Source: Halomonas rhizosphaerae
GTDB lineage: Bacteria; Pseudomonadota; Gammaproteobacteria; Pseudomonadales; Halomonadaceae
Direction: 5' to 3'
DNA: 64,000 nt
NCBI RefSeq assembly: GCF_030010555.1
Contig: NZ_JASCQP010000021.1
Location: forward strand, 1-64,000
In this document: positions 1 through 9,986 of the stretch, one piece after another
Layout: each line of letters starts with the position of its first letter
Position numbering within the stretch: position 1 is the first letter of the stretch
Translations under genes and position numbers: made by a program
Notes under the pieces: generated by a model
Told to the model about the DNA's origin: nothing
The model's input: the letters and a program-made list of their open reading frames with translations, nothing else
Database searches by the model: none

Positions 1-27
1 CGGCCCTGCCGCCCGGTCGCCACAGGG

Positions 28-55
28 AAAGGCCCACCAGACGGTGGGCCTTTTT
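28..55. terminator. Bidirectional rho-independent terminator
   Basis: A perfect 11-bp stem (28-38 with 43-53) with a 4-base loop is followed by a T run on the plus strand, and has A residues on its left side, so it can work in both directions. It lies just downstream of the minus-strand lipoprotein gene and probably also serves a convergent gene left of the window. Confidence 0.85.
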
Positions 56-81
56 CGTCCCGAGCCTCGAGGGACGACGCC

Positions 82-846
82 TCAGTCACCGGCGCCGTCG
101 GTGTCCTCGAGATCGAGCTCATCGAGTTCCGGTGACGCGCCGGGCGCCTGACGCTCCGCCTCCTCGAACTGCTCGTCGATCTGGCGACTCGCCTCCTCGA
201 AGCGCTTCTCGGTCTCCTCGAGGATCGCCTCGATATCCGAGTCGGTGCTCTCCCCGGGCAACGCCTCCTGCTCGTCCAGGTCGCCGCCCGGCGACGCGTC
301 GAGGCCGATGTCGGACTCGAACTCGGACGACTCCATGGGTTCGAGCGCAGGCGACTCCTCCATGGGCTCCAGCTCGGGCGTCCCCTCCTCGGCGCTCTCG
401 AACTGCTCGTCGATGCGACGGCTCGCTTCCTCGAAGCGCCGCTCCGTCTCCTCGATGATGGCATCGACATCGGAGCGGGTCGTCTCGCCGGGCAGGGCCG
501 CATCCTCGTCCAGGGTATCGGCCGGTGACTCGCCCAGGGTCTCGGCCTCGGCGTCTACCTCGCCCTCGGCCTCCAGGTCCACCTCACCCCCGACGTCGGT
601 TTCACCCTCGACACCCGCCTCACCCTCGACGTCGGTCTCGTCAGGCACTTCAGACTGATCCTCCGCGGCCGAATCGGCCCCGTCGGTGGCCGGCTCCTCA
701 TCGGTCTCCGCGGCCGGCTGAGCGGCCTCTTCCTGCGTCTCCTCGACCTCGGCCGGAGCAGGCTCGTCGTCACCGTTGCCGCAGCCGGCGAGTCCCATGG
801 CCAGCGCCATGGCCGCAACCAGCGGCATCCAGGGTTTCATTGCCAT
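82..846 (-). CDS. Acidic lipoprotein with an internal duplication
   Basis: This encodes a 254-residue predicted lipoprotein of unknown function. The first 22 residues form a lipoprotein signal ending in the lipobox LAGC, so Cys22 should be lipidated. The rest is very rich in Glu and Asp. Two copies of a segment of about 42 residues (about 112-153 and 190-231) share the pattern LDE..ALPGE, then an alpha-helical EETE/K.RFEEASR.IDEQFE stretch. The start at 846 is chosen because an AGGAG lies 7 bases upstream; an upstream in-frame extension lacks signal-peptide character. It could be a periplasmic coiled-coil or cation-binding protein, but the sequence gives no firm function. Confidence 0.8.
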   Translation of the reverse strand: MAMKPWMPLVAAMALAMGLAGCGNGDDEPAPAEVEETQEEAAQPAAETDEEPATDGADSAAEDQSEVPDETDVEGEAGVEGETDVGGEVDLEAEGEVDAEAETLGESPADTLDEDAALPGETTRSDVDAIIEETERRFEEASRRIDEQFESAEEGTPELEPMEESPALEPMESSEFESDIGLDASPGGDLDEQEALPGESTDSDIEAILEETEKRFEEASRQIDEQFEEAERQAPGASPELDELDLEDTDGAGD

Positions 847-916
847 TCTCTTGCTCCTGACGAAAAGGACGACATTGCACCAGAGCGTCCCCGCTCCCGC
901 AAGGCGACGTGGTGTC

Positions 917-1345
917 TCAGGTGGAAAACAGCTGGCCGGCGATGTCGCGGAACGCCTTGAATTCGATGGCATTGCCGCTGGGGTCGCGGAAGAACATGGT
1001 GGCCTGCTCGCCGGGTTCGCCACGGAAGCGGATATAGGGTTCGATCTCGAAGCGCACCCCCGCCGCGGTGAGGCGGTCGACCAGCGCCTCCCAGTCGGTC
1101 ATCTCCAGCACTACCCCGAAGTGTGGCACCGGCACGCCGTGGCCATCCACCGGGTTGCGGTGATCATCGATCCCCTTCTCCCCCAGGGCAGGATTCAGGT
1201 GACAGACGAACTGGTGGCCATAGAGGTTGAAGTCGACCCAGGTATCGCTGGAGCGCCCTTCCGGGCAGCCCAGCAGTTCCCCATAGAAGCGGCGAGCCTC
1301 GGCCAGGTCGCGGACCTGCACGGCCAGGTGAAAGGGAGTCAGCAT
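917..1345 (-). CDS. VOC superfamily (glyoxalase/bleomycin resistance fold) protein
   Basis: This is a 142-residue single-domain vicinal oxygen chelate protein. The [10 protein letters not shown] opening (His6), the FRDPSGN.IEFK segment near the C terminus and the length fit two beta-alpha-beta-beta-beta modules of this metal-binding family. Family members include dioxygenases, glyoxalases and antibiotic-sequestering proteins, and the substrate cannot be read from sequence. The start at 1345 has a GGAGGA upstream; longer in-frame upstream sequence overlaps the next gene and is not domain-like. It is transcribed in the same direction as the M48 peptidase gene upstream. Confidence 0.85.
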   Translation of the reverse strand: MLTPFHLAVQVRDLAEARRFYGELLGCPEGRSSDTWVDFNLYGHQFVCHLNPALGEKGIDDHRNPVDGHGVPVPHFGVVLEMTDWEALVDRLTAAGVRFEIEPYIRFRGEPGEQATMFFRDPSGNAIEFKAFRDIAGQLFST

Positions 1346-1382
1346 CACGGAGTCCTCCGGTTGGTAAGCGGGTTCGGCGCCT

Positions 1383-3299
1383 TCATCTTGCCGTCCCGGC
1401 GTCCGCCTGGCCAGCCGAACGCTCCGCGGACGGCAGCGGGCACCCCAGGGTCCAGGCCACGGCACTCAACAGTTCCGCCTCCTCGGGGTCGATCCGGCCA
1501 TCATGCTCCACGCAACAGCTCATGGCCGTCAGCAAGGGGGCCCGCTCGTCCTGAACCAGGCGTACCAGACGCGCCATGGCCCAGTCGAGGTCGGTGGCGA
1601 GTGCCGGTTCTCCGACGAAGTCCAGGGTCACGCCCAGCACCGCCGAGAGCCGCTCGACGGCGGCCCGTGCCTGCCCCTCGTCCTGCTGGCCGGCCCGCGC
1701 CAGTGTCGAGAGCAGCAGTGACAGCGGCCCGGCGAGGTCGGCCAGATGGCGATCGCGACGGGCTCGCCGCTCCCCCCGGATGCCCTGGACCACCAGCCGG
1801 TGCAGGGCCCACTGAAGGGCACCCGCATGCACCTCCAGCGCCATCAGGCGGCGCAGGCAGGCCTGGAAGCGGGCATGCTGGGTCGCGGAGAGCTGGCGCA
1901 ACGCCGGGAGTGCCAGCTCGATCAGCGGCAGGCGCTGTCCGGGCGCCAGCCCCGACAGGGGGGCATCGAGGGCCTCGAGCTCGCTGAGCACCTCGGGCAG
2001 CGCCTGGCCGTTCAGGGCCTGACGCTGCGCCTCGCGACTGCGGGAATCGGCGCCCATCAGGATCCCGTAGACCAGCGCCCGGGCGGCGAAGGGCTCGTGG
2101 GCGGCCTCGAACAGGCGTTCATCGATCTCGCCGAGTCGGCGGCGGGCACGGGCGATATCCTCGGCGCTCGGCCGACCCACGCTGGCCACCACCGCGGCGG
2201 CCAGCGCCCCCGAGGCCAGGGTGTCGGCACCTCGCGAACCACCGGGAGCGGGAGCGCCTGCCTGGCGAGACGAGCGGATCGCCGGGGCAGGCGGCAGGCT
2301 GCCGTCCCAGCGGGGCAGCACGCGACGAATCCGCGCCTCCACCGGGGGATGGGTGGCAGTCAGGCGCGACAGGGAGCGGACACCGCTGCCGAAGTAGAGG
2401 TGGCTGAACTCCGCGGCATGGGTGGCGAGCAGACGCGAACCGAGGCGGTGAGCGGCCAGTACCTTCAACGCCCCGCCGATGCCTTCGGGGTTACGGGTGT
2501 ACTGCACGGCGCTGGCATCAGCCAGGAATTCGCGCTGGCGACTCACCGCGGCCTTTATCAGGTTGCCGCACAGGGTACCGGCATAGCCGACCACCATCAG
2601 CGCCGCCCCCAGGCCCAGCACCGCGGCTTGTCCCCTGCCCCTTCGGGAGCGCATGCGACGACCGCTGCCCGAGGCATGCAGCAGCATGCGACCGATCAGG
2701 CCGATCACCAGGATGCCGTGGAGCAGCGCCACCAGCCGCAGGTTGAGCCGCATGTCGCCGTGGAGGATATGGCTGAACTCATGGGCGATCACCCCCTGCA
2801 GCTGGTCGCGGTCGAGGGTCTCGATGGCGCCGCGGGTGACCCCGATGGCCACGTCGTCGAGCTCCTGTCCGGCCGCGAAGGCGTTGATGGCCTGATCCTC
2901 CAGCACATAGACCAGCGGGACCGGCATGCCGGAGGCGATGGCCATCTCCTCCACCACATTGAGCAGTTGGCGCTCGTCCGCATCGCGGGTCTCCAGGTTG
3001 AGCGGGCGGCCGCCCAGGGCCTCGGCCACCGCACTGCCCCCGGCCCGCAGTTGCAGGTGCCGGACGAGGCTCCCCAGCCCCACCACCAGGATCACCGCCG
3101 TCGCCACCCCGACGAGCAGCCGCGGCTGCAGGGCGCGCGCCAGGGGCTCGCCGGTGAAGGGACCGCCATCGAGCAGGACCACCGCGAGGGCCACCACCAC
3201 GGAGGTGACGACGATCAGCGCCACCACCGCCAGTCCCAGCAGCAGGACCAGCCGCCCGGTCAGGCGCCGGGCGTGATCCTGGGCCGTGAAGAAGTCCAT
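1383..3299 (-). CDS. Membrane M48-family metallopeptidase with C-terminal TerB-like region
   Basis: This 638-residue protein is a zinc endopeptidase related to HtpX. It has two N-terminal membrane segments (about 15-42 and 60-77), then the catalytic motif HEFSH at 173-177 followed by HGDMRLN, and two further hydrophobic segments. HtpX-type proteins degrade damaged membrane proteins. It is about twice the usual HtpX length: the long C-terminal part ends in a segment with the [13 protein letters not shown] pattern seen in TerB-like helical domains. The LemA gene lies 10 bp upstream in the same direction, the common LemA-M48 pairing, which suggests one envelope-stress module. Confidence 0.9.
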   Translation of the reverse strand: MDFFTAQDHARRLTGRLVLLLGLAVVALIVVTSVVVALAVVLLDGGPFTGEPLARALQPRLLVGVATAVILVVGLGSLVRHLQLRAGGSAVAEALGGRPLNLETRDADERQLLNVVEEMAIASGMPVPLVYVLEDQAINAFAAGQELDDVAIGVTRGAIETLDRDQLQGVIAHEFSHILHGDMRLNLRLVALLHGILVIGLIGRMLLHASGSGRRMRSRRGRGQAAVLGLGAALMVVGYAGTLCGNLIKAAVSRQREFLADASAVQYTRNPEGIGGALKVLAAHRLGSRLLATHAAEFSHLYFGSGVRSLSRLTATHPPVEARIRRVLPRWDGSLPPAPAIRSSRQAGAPAPGGSRGADTLASGALAAAVVASVGRPSAEDIARARRRLGEIDERLFEAAHEPFAARALVYGILMGADSRSREAQRQALNGQALPEVLSELEALDAPLSGLAPGQRLPLIELALPALRQLSATQHARFQACLRRLMALEVHAGALQWALHRLVVQGIRGERRARRDRHLADLAGPLSLLLSTLARAGQQDEGQARAAVERLSAVLGVTLDFVGEPALATDLDWAMARLVRLVQDERAPLLTAMSCCVEHDGRIDPEEAELLSAVAWTLGCPLPSAERSAGQADAGTAR

Positions 3300-3309
3300 G
3301 AGCGCCGCC

Positions 3310-3906
3310 TCAGAAGCTCACCCGAGGCGCCGTCTGGATCTCGGCACTGTCAGCGAACTCCAGCAGGGCCGCATCCTGCTTGTGGCCGAAGGAGCCGGCC
3401 AGCAGCACCGGAGGAAAGCTCTGCCGATAGGCGTTGTACTGCATCACCGCATCGTTGAAGGCCTGGCGGGCGAAGGCCACGCGGTTCTCGGTACTGGTGA
3501 GGGTCTCGGAGAGCTGGCGCATGTTGTCGGAGGCCTTCAGGTCGGGGTAGGCCTCCATCACCACGTTGAGGCGCCCCAGGGCCGCGCCCAGCGCCCCCTC
3601 GGCGCCAGCCAGCTCGGCCATGGCCCCGGGCTCGCCGGGGCGCGCCGCCGCGTGCTGCAGGCCGACCTCGGCGGCGTTGCGCGCCTCGGTCACCGCCTGC
3701 AGGGTCTCTCGCTCGTGGCTCATGTAGGCCCGCGCGGTCTCCACCAGGTTGGGGATCAGGTCATGGCGACGCTTGAGCTGCACCTCGATCTGGGCGAAGG
3801 CATTCTGATAGCGATTCTTCAGTGTCACCAGGCGGTTGTAGATGGCCACGCCGTAGACCAGCAGGGCGCCCAGCAGCACGACGGGAATGATCAGCGAGAG
3901 GTCCAT
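3310..3906 (-). CDS. lemA: LemA family protein
   Basis: This 198-residue protein has one N-terminal membrane segment (about 4-24) followed by the LemA signature (YNRLVTLKNRYQNAFAQIEV, then LKRRHDLIPNLVE), which forms a long helical domain facing the periplasm or outside. Family function is poorly defined; LemA genes are commonly paired with M48 peptidases or TPM-domain proteins, and here the M48 gene follows after 10 bp. The short spacing suggests co-transcription. Identification is by the conserved N-terminal motif. Confidence 0.92.
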   Translation of the reverse strand: MDLSLIIPVVLLGALLVYGVAIYNRLVTLKNRYQNAFAQIEVQLKRRHDLIPNLVETARAYMSHERETLQAVTEARNAAEVGLQHAAARPGEPGAMAELAGAEGALGAALGRLNVVMEAYPDLKASDNMRQLSETLTSTENRVAFARQAFNDAVMQYNAYRQSFPPVLLAGSFGHKQDAALLEFADSAEIQTAPRVSF

Positions 3907-3990
3907 GGTGTCGTGATTCCTTGTCGACAGAGGATGGGGCCGCCAGGGGGCGGTTGCCGTTAACCTTAGGCCTGACCGCGGGACCTTGCC

Positions 3991-4893
3991 TCATGGCGGG
4001 CGCGAGAAGAGCGGACACGCCGGCGGCGCCGCCAGCGTCAGCGCGCCGGGGCTGATGGCCACCTCGAACCCCCGTCGATGCCAGGACTCGCCATCCATGG
4101 TCACCGGTAGTGCCTCCTCTGCCTCGAAGGCGAGCCAATCCGTGCGGAAGGCATCGACGTAGTTGCCCCGGGCGGGACGCGACGCCAGCTCGCGGCGCAT
4201 GGCGAACAGCCGTGCCAGGGAGGCGACATCATGCAGCAGCAGCACATCGAACTGGCCGTCGTCCAGCGCGGCGTCGGGCGTCAACACCTGGCCACCGCCC
4301 GATTGGCGGCCGTTGCCGATGGCCAGCATCAAGACCTCGGCACGCCGCTCGCCGCCCTCCCAGCGCAGCACCCCGGGATAGAGTCGGTAGTTCCAGGCCT
4401 TGAAGGCGCCGATCAGCGAGTAAGCGCCGCCACCGAGAAGGCGCTTGAGGGTCTTGGGAGTGGAGGAGGTGATATCGGCACCGAAGCCACAGGTGGCCAT
4501 GTTCAGGAAGTGCCAGTCGTCCAGCCGCGGCACGTCGATGCGCCGCAGGGGAAGGTGCAGGGCCGAGGCCAGGGCGGACTCGCCGTCCAGCGGCAGGTCC
4601 AGCGAGGTGGCCAGGTCGTTGGCGCTGCCCAGGGGCAGGATCCCCAGGCCGGGCCGCTGCTCGGGCGACAGCCCCATCAGGCCATTGACCACCTCATTGA
4701 CCGTGCCGTCACCGCCGCCGGCGATCACCCGCTCGACGCCGTCACGGCCGGCCTGCTCCGCCAGGCGGGCGGCATCGCCCTGCTCCCAGGTAACCCTGAC
4801 CTCGAGGTCGTCCCCCGCCTCGCGGCGGGCGAAGACCGCCTCCCTCACCGCCGGCAGCTGCGCCGACTTGCCATTGAGGATCAACCTGGCCAT
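3991..4893 (-). CDS. YegS/DAGK-family lipid kinase
   Basis: This 300-residue protein belongs to the diacylglycerol kinase catalytic-domain family (YegS, BmrU, DgkB). The nucleotide-binding motif GGGDGTVNE is at about residues 59-67, followed by LGILPLGSANDLA, which matches the family GT-N-D-A substrate-binding region. Such enzymes phosphorylate diacylglycerol, phosphatidylglycerol or sphingosine-like lipids at the inner membrane; the lipid used here is unknown. It is separated by about 85 bp from the LemA gene downstream and faces the antiporter gene divergently. Confidence 0.9.
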   Translation of the reverse strand: MARLILNGKSAQLPAVREAVFARREAGDDLEVRVTWEQGDAARLAEQAGRDGVERVIAGGGDGTVNEVVNGLMGLSPEQRPGLGILPLGSANDLATSLDLPLDGESALASALHLPLRRIDVPRLDDWHFLNMATCGFGADITSSTPKTLKRLLGGGAYSLIGAFKAWNYRLYPGVLRWEGGERRAEVLMLAIGNGRQSGGGQVLTPDAALDDGQFDVLLLHDVASLARLFAMRRELASRPARGNYVDAFRTDWLAFEAEEALPVTMDGESWHRRGFEVAISPGALTLAAPPACPLFSRPP

Positions 4894-5035
4894 GTGCGTT
4901 CCTCTCGCCTGCTTCGTCCCATCCTAATCATGACACCGCCACCGGATGACGGCATGCGCCGAATCATGAATGCCAATCACCTTACGATTTCCCTACACTA
5001 TCTGTCTGCCGAAGCGTGCTGAACAGGGAGTGTGC

Positions 5036-6634
5036 ATGATCGAACCGGCCTTTCTTCTTGCGGCCTTCCTGGGCGGCCTGACTGCCCTGGGGCTGCGTCT
5101 ACCACCCATGGTGGGGTTCCTCGCCGGTGGCTTCGTGCTCAACGCCCTGGGCTACGACAAGACGCCGCTGCTCGAGACCCTGTCCGACATCGGGGTCACC
5201 CTGCTGCTGTTCACCATCGGCCTGAAGCTCGACGTGCGCACCCTGCTGCGGAGGGATGTCTGGGGGGGCGCCTCCCTGCACATGCTGGGATCGACGCTGC
5301 TGATGGTGGCACTGCTTTCCCTGTTCAAGTGGCTGGGACTGGGTCTGCTGGACGGCACGGGCTGGCACACCCTGGGCCTGCTGGGCTTCGCGCTCTCGTT
5401 TTCCAGCACCGTCTTCGTGGTCAAGGTGCTGGAGAAGCGCAGCGAGACCCAGACCGCCTACGGTCGCCTGGCCATCGGCGTGCTGATCATGCAGGACATC
5501 TTTGCGGTGATCTTCATCACCGCCTCCACCGGGGAGCTGCCCAGTCCCTGGGCCCTGGGCCTGGTGCTGCTGATTCCCCTGGCGCCCGCCCTGCGTGCCC
5601 TGCTCGACCGGCTCGGCCACGGCGAGATGCAGATGCTGTTCGGCATGCTGCTGGCGCTGGTGCTGGGCTACGCGCTGTTCGAGTCGGTCGGCGTGAAGGG
5701 AGACCTGGGGGCGCTGATCATCGGGCTGCTGCTGGCCCCCCACCCCGCGGCGCAGACCCTCGCCCGCTCGATGTTCAGCCTCAAGGAGCTGCTGCTGGTA
5801 GGGTTCTTCCTGAGCATCGGGCTGACGGCGATGCCCAGCACCGAGATGCTGGGCATCGCCATGTTGCTGGTACTGATCCTGCCGTTGAAGAGCCTGATCT
5901 ATCAGCTCGTCTTCATGCGCTTCCGGATGCGGCACCGCACCTCGCTGCTGGCCACTCTCAGCCTGACCAACTATTCGGAGTTCGGCCTGATCGTGGGCGC
6001 CATTGCGGTGTCCAGCGAGTGGCTCCCGGCGGAGTGGCTGGTGGTGATTTCGCTGGCGGTGGCACTGAGCTTCGGATTCTCGTCGATACTCAACGGCTTC
6101 AGCGAGCGACTCTACCGCTGGCTGGAGCCCCGGCTCCCGCCGGTCCCCGTGGAAGACCTCTCGCCGAGCGACCGACCGATCGAGGTCGGCGACGCCGAGG
6201 CCGTGGTGCTGGGCATGGGCCGCATCGGGCGCAGCGTCTACCGTCGCCTGCAGAAGGAATACGGGCTGCGCGTGCTGGGCATCGACAGCAACCCCCAGAG
6301 CGTCAAGAAGCTGGGGGCGAGGGGCTTCAATATCCTCGAGGGCGATGCCGTCGACTCGGACTTCTGGGACAAGCTGCTGATGTCCCATGGCGTCCAGATG
6401 GTGGTGCTGGCCATGCCGCACCATGCGGGCAACCTCTTCGCGCTGAAGCAGCTGCGCTCCCGGAAGTTCCCGGGCAAGATCACCGCCGTGGTGGAATACC
6501 CCGAGGAGATCGACCCGATCCGCGAGCTGGGCGCCAATGCGGTTTTCCACGTCTACGACGAGGCCGGACGGGCACTGGCGGACAGCGCCGCCGAGGAGGC
6601 CGGGGTCGTCTCCCGTGCCAGTCAACTGGGGTGA
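5036..6634 (+). CDS. KefB/YbaL-type cation:proton antiporter with RCK domain
   Basis: This 532-residue inner-membrane protein combines a CPA2-type Na+/H+ exchanger domain (about 12 hydrophobic segments over residues 1-370) with a C-terminal TrkA-N/RCK nucleotide-binding domain (GMGRIGRSV, then VLGIDSNP). This is the KefB/KefC/YbaL architecture, in which NAD(H) or glutathione adducts gate K+ or H+ movement. The length is close to that of YbaL. The start at 5036 follows AGGGAG; a longer in-frame N terminus is not hydrophobic. The gene is divergent from the lipid-kinase gene. Ion specificity cannot be told from sequence. Confidence 0.9.
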   Translation: MIEPAFLLAAFLGGLTALGLRLPPMVGFLAGGFVLNALGYDKTPLLETLSDIGVTLLLFTIGLKLDVRTLLRRDVWGGASLHMLGSTLLMVALLSLFKWLGLGLLDGTGWHTLGLLGFALSFSSTVFVVKVLEKRSETQTAYGRLAIGVLIMQDIFAVIFITASTGELPSPWALGLVLLIPLAPALRALLDRLGHGEMQMLFGMLLALVLGYALFESVGVKGDLGALIIGLLLAPHPAAQTLARSMFSLKELLLVGFFLSIGLTAMPSTEMLGIAMLLVLILPLKSLIYQLVFMRFRMRHRTSLLATLSLTNYSEFGLIVGAIAVSSEWLPAEWLVVISLAVALSFGFSSILNGFSERLYRWLEPRLPPVPVEDLSPSDRPIEVGDAEAVVLGMGRIGRSVYRRLQKEYGLRVLGIDSNPQSVKKLGARGFNILEGDAVDSDFWDKLLMSHGVQMVVLAMPHHAGNLFALKQLRSRKFPGKITAVVEYPEEIDPIRELGANAVFHVYDEAGRALADSAAEEAGVVSRASQLG

Positions 6635-6717
6635 CCGACTTGCCACCCCGGGGCGCTTCTCGCGATACTCGGGCCCTGGCGTGACGCCGACCGCCCCTCA
6701 GGCTGGCCCTGCGGGGC

Positions 6718-7047
6718 ATGAAACACGACCGCTTCCTCTCAGACTGGAACTCGCCACCCATGGACGACGTCTTCGCCTTCATCGGCAACGCCTTCGGAGA
6801 ATTCATCCGCTTCATCGTCGATGGCCTCACCGGCTTCTTTGCCAACATCGGCGATGCGGCCCGCAGCTTCATGCAGGGGCTCTCCGAGTCACTGGGCATC
6901 GCCCCCACGCTGATCAGCCTGGTGGTGCTGGTGATCGGCCTTTGGCTGCTGTGGAAGGGCGTCGCCGCGCTGATGCGCCGGGCCATCGTCGCCACCCTGA
7001 TCTGGTGGCTGCTGGGGGTGACGGTACTGAGCTGGCTGATCAACTGA
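6718..7047 (+). CDS. Small membrane protein of unknown function
   Basis: The predicted product is 109 residues, or 95 if translation begins at the internal ATG at 6760. It has an amphipathic, Phe-rich N-terminal half (FIGNAFGEFIRF, then LTGFFANIG) and two hydrophobic segments near the C terminus (about 64-82 and 88-107). No family is recognised. No strong Shine-Dalgarno sequence precedes either start. It lies 83 bp after the antiporter gene on the same strand and could be co-transcribed with it. Confidence 0.6.
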   Translation: MKHDRFLSDWNSPPMDDVFAFIGNAFGEFIRFIVDGLTGFFANIGDAARSFMQGLSESLGIAPTLISLVVLVIGLWLLWKGVAALMRRAIVATLIWWLLGVTVLSWLIN

Positions 7048-7268
7048 CCCCTCCCTAATGCAACATGCTGCCCATTGGGCGGCACGTTTTTGGCATCAGG
7101 GAAGGAGGAATTTCCGTTGCGGGCGAAGTTAGGCTGGCCGCCGCCGGAGCGCAGCTGCCGGAGTGTAGCCCGCTACATGAGGAGACGACCGGGCCGGCGC
7201 ACCGGCACCGCCGGCGGCCAGCTTCTTTTATTAGAGCCCGAGCGCAGCAGGGAATTACCCTTTCCTCA
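7048..7268. other. Intergenic region with a weak hairpin
   Basis: No convincing gene is seen in these 221 bp between the small membrane protein and the convergent end of pepN. A 7-bp GC-rich stem (7193-7199 with 7209-7215) followed by a pyrimidine-rich stretch (TTCTTTTATT) might end plus-strand transcription, but the distance to a T run makes this uncertain. Confidence 0.4.
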
Positions 7269-9902
7269 TCAGGCCAGGGCCTTCTCCACCACCTCATAGA
7301 CGTTCGGCGAGAGTTCCTCGGCGCGGATTCGCTCGAGCTCACCCTTCATCAGCGCCTGGCGGGTTTCGTCGAAGCGTGCCCAGCGCGTCAGCGGGGTGAC
7401 CAGCCGGGCCGCGATCTCCGGATTGAGACGGTTGAGCTCGATCACGGTGTCGGCCAGGAGCCGATAGCCTGCCCCGTCGGCCCGGTGGAAGTTCACCGGG
7501 TTCTGGTTGGCAAAGGTACCGATCAGCGCCCGGACCTTGTTGGGGTTCTTCAACGAGAACGCCGGGTGCTCCATCAGGAAGGTGACGCGGTCGAGCACGT
7601 CCGACTGTGGGCGGGTGACCTGGATGGCGAACCACTGGTCCATCACCAGCGGGTCGTGGGCCCAGGTCTCGCCGAAGGCCTTGAGGGCCGGGGCGGCGAT
7701 ATCGCCGCGGGAACTGTGCACCAGCAGGGTCAGGGCATGGCGCACGTCGGTCATGTTGTGGTCCGCCTCGAACTGCTCGCGGGCGAACTCCAGACCCGCC
7801 TCGTCCTCGATGGCCATGAGGTAGGAGAGCGCCACGTTCTTCAGGCTGCGTGCGGCGATCTGCTCGGGCTCAGGCGCATAGGGGGCGTCGATGCGATGCG
7901 CCTCGTAGACCCGCAGGAAGTCGTCACGCAGCGCCAGGGCGAGGCTCTGCTTGACGAAGGTGCGGGCGGCGTGGATGGCATCCACGTCGACCAGCGGCTG
8001 CTGCTCGGCGATGTAGGCCTCGGAGGGCAGGGTCAGCATCTGGGCCAGCACCGCCTTGTCGTCGGTCTCCGCCGCCAGCAGCGCACGGAAGGCCTCGACC
8101 ACCCGCTGATCCATCACCTTCTCGACGCCGTTGCGATGGGCCGCGATCAGGTCGTCCAGGGCCAGCAGGGCCAGACGCTGCCCGGCGTCCCAGCGGTTGA
8201 AGCCGTCGGAGTCGTTGGCCTGCAGGAAGGCCAGGTCCTCGCGAGCATAGGGGAAGTGCAGCTTGACCGGCGCCGAGAAGCCGCGCAGCAGCGAAGGCAC
8301 CGGGGCCTCGCTGACGTCGGTGAAGAGGAACTCCTGCTCCTCCTCGCGCAGGTGGATCACCGCGTCGGTGCCAAGCGTTTCACCGTCCAGGGTCAGCGGC
8401 AGGTCGCGGCCGGACTTGGTGCCCACCAGGCCCAGGCGCACCGGGATATGCAGGGCCTGCTTGTCCGGCTGGCCCGGGGTCGCCGGGGTCCGCTGACGCA
8501 GGATGAGGCGGTACTCGGCGTTGGCGTAGTCGTACTCGCCGTGGGCGTCGATCTCGGGAGTCCCCGCCTGGGAGTACCAGAGCATGAACTGGGTGAGGTC
8601 CTGGCCCGAGGCCTCGGCCATGCAGCCCACGAAGTCCTCGATGGTCACGGCCTGGCCGTCGAAGCGCGCGAAGTAGAGGTCGCTGCCTCGGCGGAAGGCC
8701 TCCTTCCCCACCAGGTTCGAGAGCATGCGCACGATCTCCGCGCCCTTCTCGTAGATGGTCAGGGTGTAGAAGTTGCCGATCTCGATGTAGTGGTCGGGGC
8801 GCACCGGGTGAGCGGTGGGACCGGCGTCCTCGGCGAACTGCGCGGTGCGGAAGAAGGAGACGTCCTCGATGCGCTTGACTGGCGCCGAGTTGGTCTCCGC
8901 CGAGAAGCACTGGTCACGGAATACCGTGAAGCCCTCCTTCAGGGAGAGCTGGAACCAGTCGCGACAGGTGACCCGGTTACCGGACCAGTTGTGGAAGTAC
9001 TCGTGGGCGACGATGCCCTCGACGCGCTGGAAGGCCGCATCGGTGGCGGTGTGCGGATGGGTCAGCACCGCGGCCGAATTGAAGATGTTGAGGCCCTTGT
9101 TCTCCATGGCGCCCATGTTGAAGTCGTTGACCGCCACGATCATGAAGAGGTCCAGGTCATACTCCCGGCCGTAGGCCTCCTCGTCCCACCGCATGGCGCG
9201 CTTGAGCGAGGCCATGGCATGGTTGGTCTTGTCGAGGTTCTCTTCCTCGACCCAGATCTGCAGCGTGACGTCACGCCCGCCGACGGTGGTGAAGGTATCC
9301 TCGACCTTCCTGAGGTCACCGGCCACCAGGGCGAACAGGTAGCTGGGCTTGGGGTGCGGGTCCTCCCAGGTGACGAAGTGGCGACCGCCGGGAAGCTCGC
9401 CGCGCTCCACCGGGTTGCCGTTGGAGAGCAGCACCGGCTCCTGCGCCGTGCGGCCGATCACCGTGGTGGAGAAGGTCGCCATCACATCGGGGCGATCCGG
9501 ATAGAAGGTGATGCGGCGGAAGCCCTCGGCCTCGCACTGGGTGCAGAACATGCCGCTCGAGCGATAGAGCCCCGACAGGGCCGTGTTGCCGTCGGGGGCG
9601 ATCTCGACCTCTGTATCGAGCAGGAAGGCCTCCGGTACCCGATGCACGACCAGTCCGGCCTCGCCGACCTGGTACTCGTCCGGCGCCAGCGGCTGACCGT
9701 CGATGGCGATGGCCTTGAGCGCAAGCTGCTCGCCGTCGAGTTCCAAGGGAACCCCGGCCTCGCGCTCCGGATGGCGCTCGACGTGCAGGCGTGCCTTCAC
9801 CCGAGTGGCGTTCGGGTCGAGGTCGAAGGTCAGTTCGGTACGGGTCACTCGGTAGGCGGGCGGACGGTAGTCACTCAGATAGATCGGCTGCGGTTCTGAC
9901 AT
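7269..9902 (-). CDS. pepN: Aminopeptidase N (M1 family)
   Basis: This cytosolic zinc aminopeptidase of 877 residues is close in length to E. coli PepN (870) and removes N-terminal amino acids from peptides. The substrate-recognition motif GAMENKG is at about 264-270. The zinc site HEYFHNWSGN begins at about 300, with the third ligand Glu in SLKEGF about 19 residues after the second His. The start at 9902 is preferred because an AGGAG lies between it and an alternative ATG 33 bp upstream. The gene is convergent with the plus-strand small-protein gene. Confidence 0.96.
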   Translation of the reverse strand: MSEPQPIYLSDYRPPAYRVTRTELTFDLDPNATRVKARLHVERHPEREAGVPLELDGEQLALKAIAIDGQPLAPDEYQVGEAGLVVHRVPEAFLLDTEVEIAPDGNTALSGLYRSSGMFCTQCEAEGFRRITFYPDRPDVMATFSTTVIGRTAQEPVLLSNGNPVERGELPGGRHFVTWEDPHPKPSYLFALVAGDLRKVEDTFTTVGGRDVTLQIWVEEENLDKTNHAMASLKRAMRWDEEAYGREYDLDLFMIVAVNDFNMGAMENKGLNIFNSAAVLTHPHTATDAAFQRVEGIVAHEYFHNWSGNRVTCRDWFQLSLKEGFTVFRDQCFSAETNSAPVKRIEDVSFFRTAQFAEDAGPTAHPVRPDHYIEIGNFYTLTIYEKGAEIVRMLSNLVGKEAFRRGSDLYFARFDGQAVTIEDFVGCMAEASGQDLTQFMLWYSQAGTPEIDAHGEYDYANAEYRLILRQRTPATPGQPDKQALHIPVRLGLVGTKSGRDLPLTLDGETLGTDAVIHLREEEQEFLFTDVSEAPVPSLLRGFSAPVKLHFPYAREDLAFLQANDSDGFNRWDAGQRLALLALDDLIAAHRNGVEKVMDQRVVEAFRALLAAETDDKAVLAQMLTLPSEAYIAEQQPLVDVDAIHAARTFVKQSLALALRDDFLRVYEAHRIDAPYAPEPEQIAARSLKNVALSYLMAIEDEAGLEFAREQFEADHNMTDVRHALTLLVHSSRGDIAAPALKAFGETWAHDPLVMDQWFAIQVTRPQSDVLDRVTFLMEHPAFSLKNPNKVRALIGTFANQNPVNFHRADGAGYRLLADTVIELNRLNPEIAARLVTPLTRWARFDETRQALMKGELERIRAEELSPNVYEVVEKALA

Positions 9903-9986
9903 CGAGGATGGCTCCTGTCGGTGATTGCCATCCATTGTACGGCGCCCCGCACCCGGAGCTCAAAGCAATGCGGCAGGCGCCCGCGA

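Noticed and set aside
7065-9899. A 944-codon open frame on the plus strand opposite pepN, and similar long frames opposite other genes
   Set aside because: These arise from GC-rich codon use in the true genes; their products are low-complexity, show no domains, and the opposite strand encodes recognised proteins.
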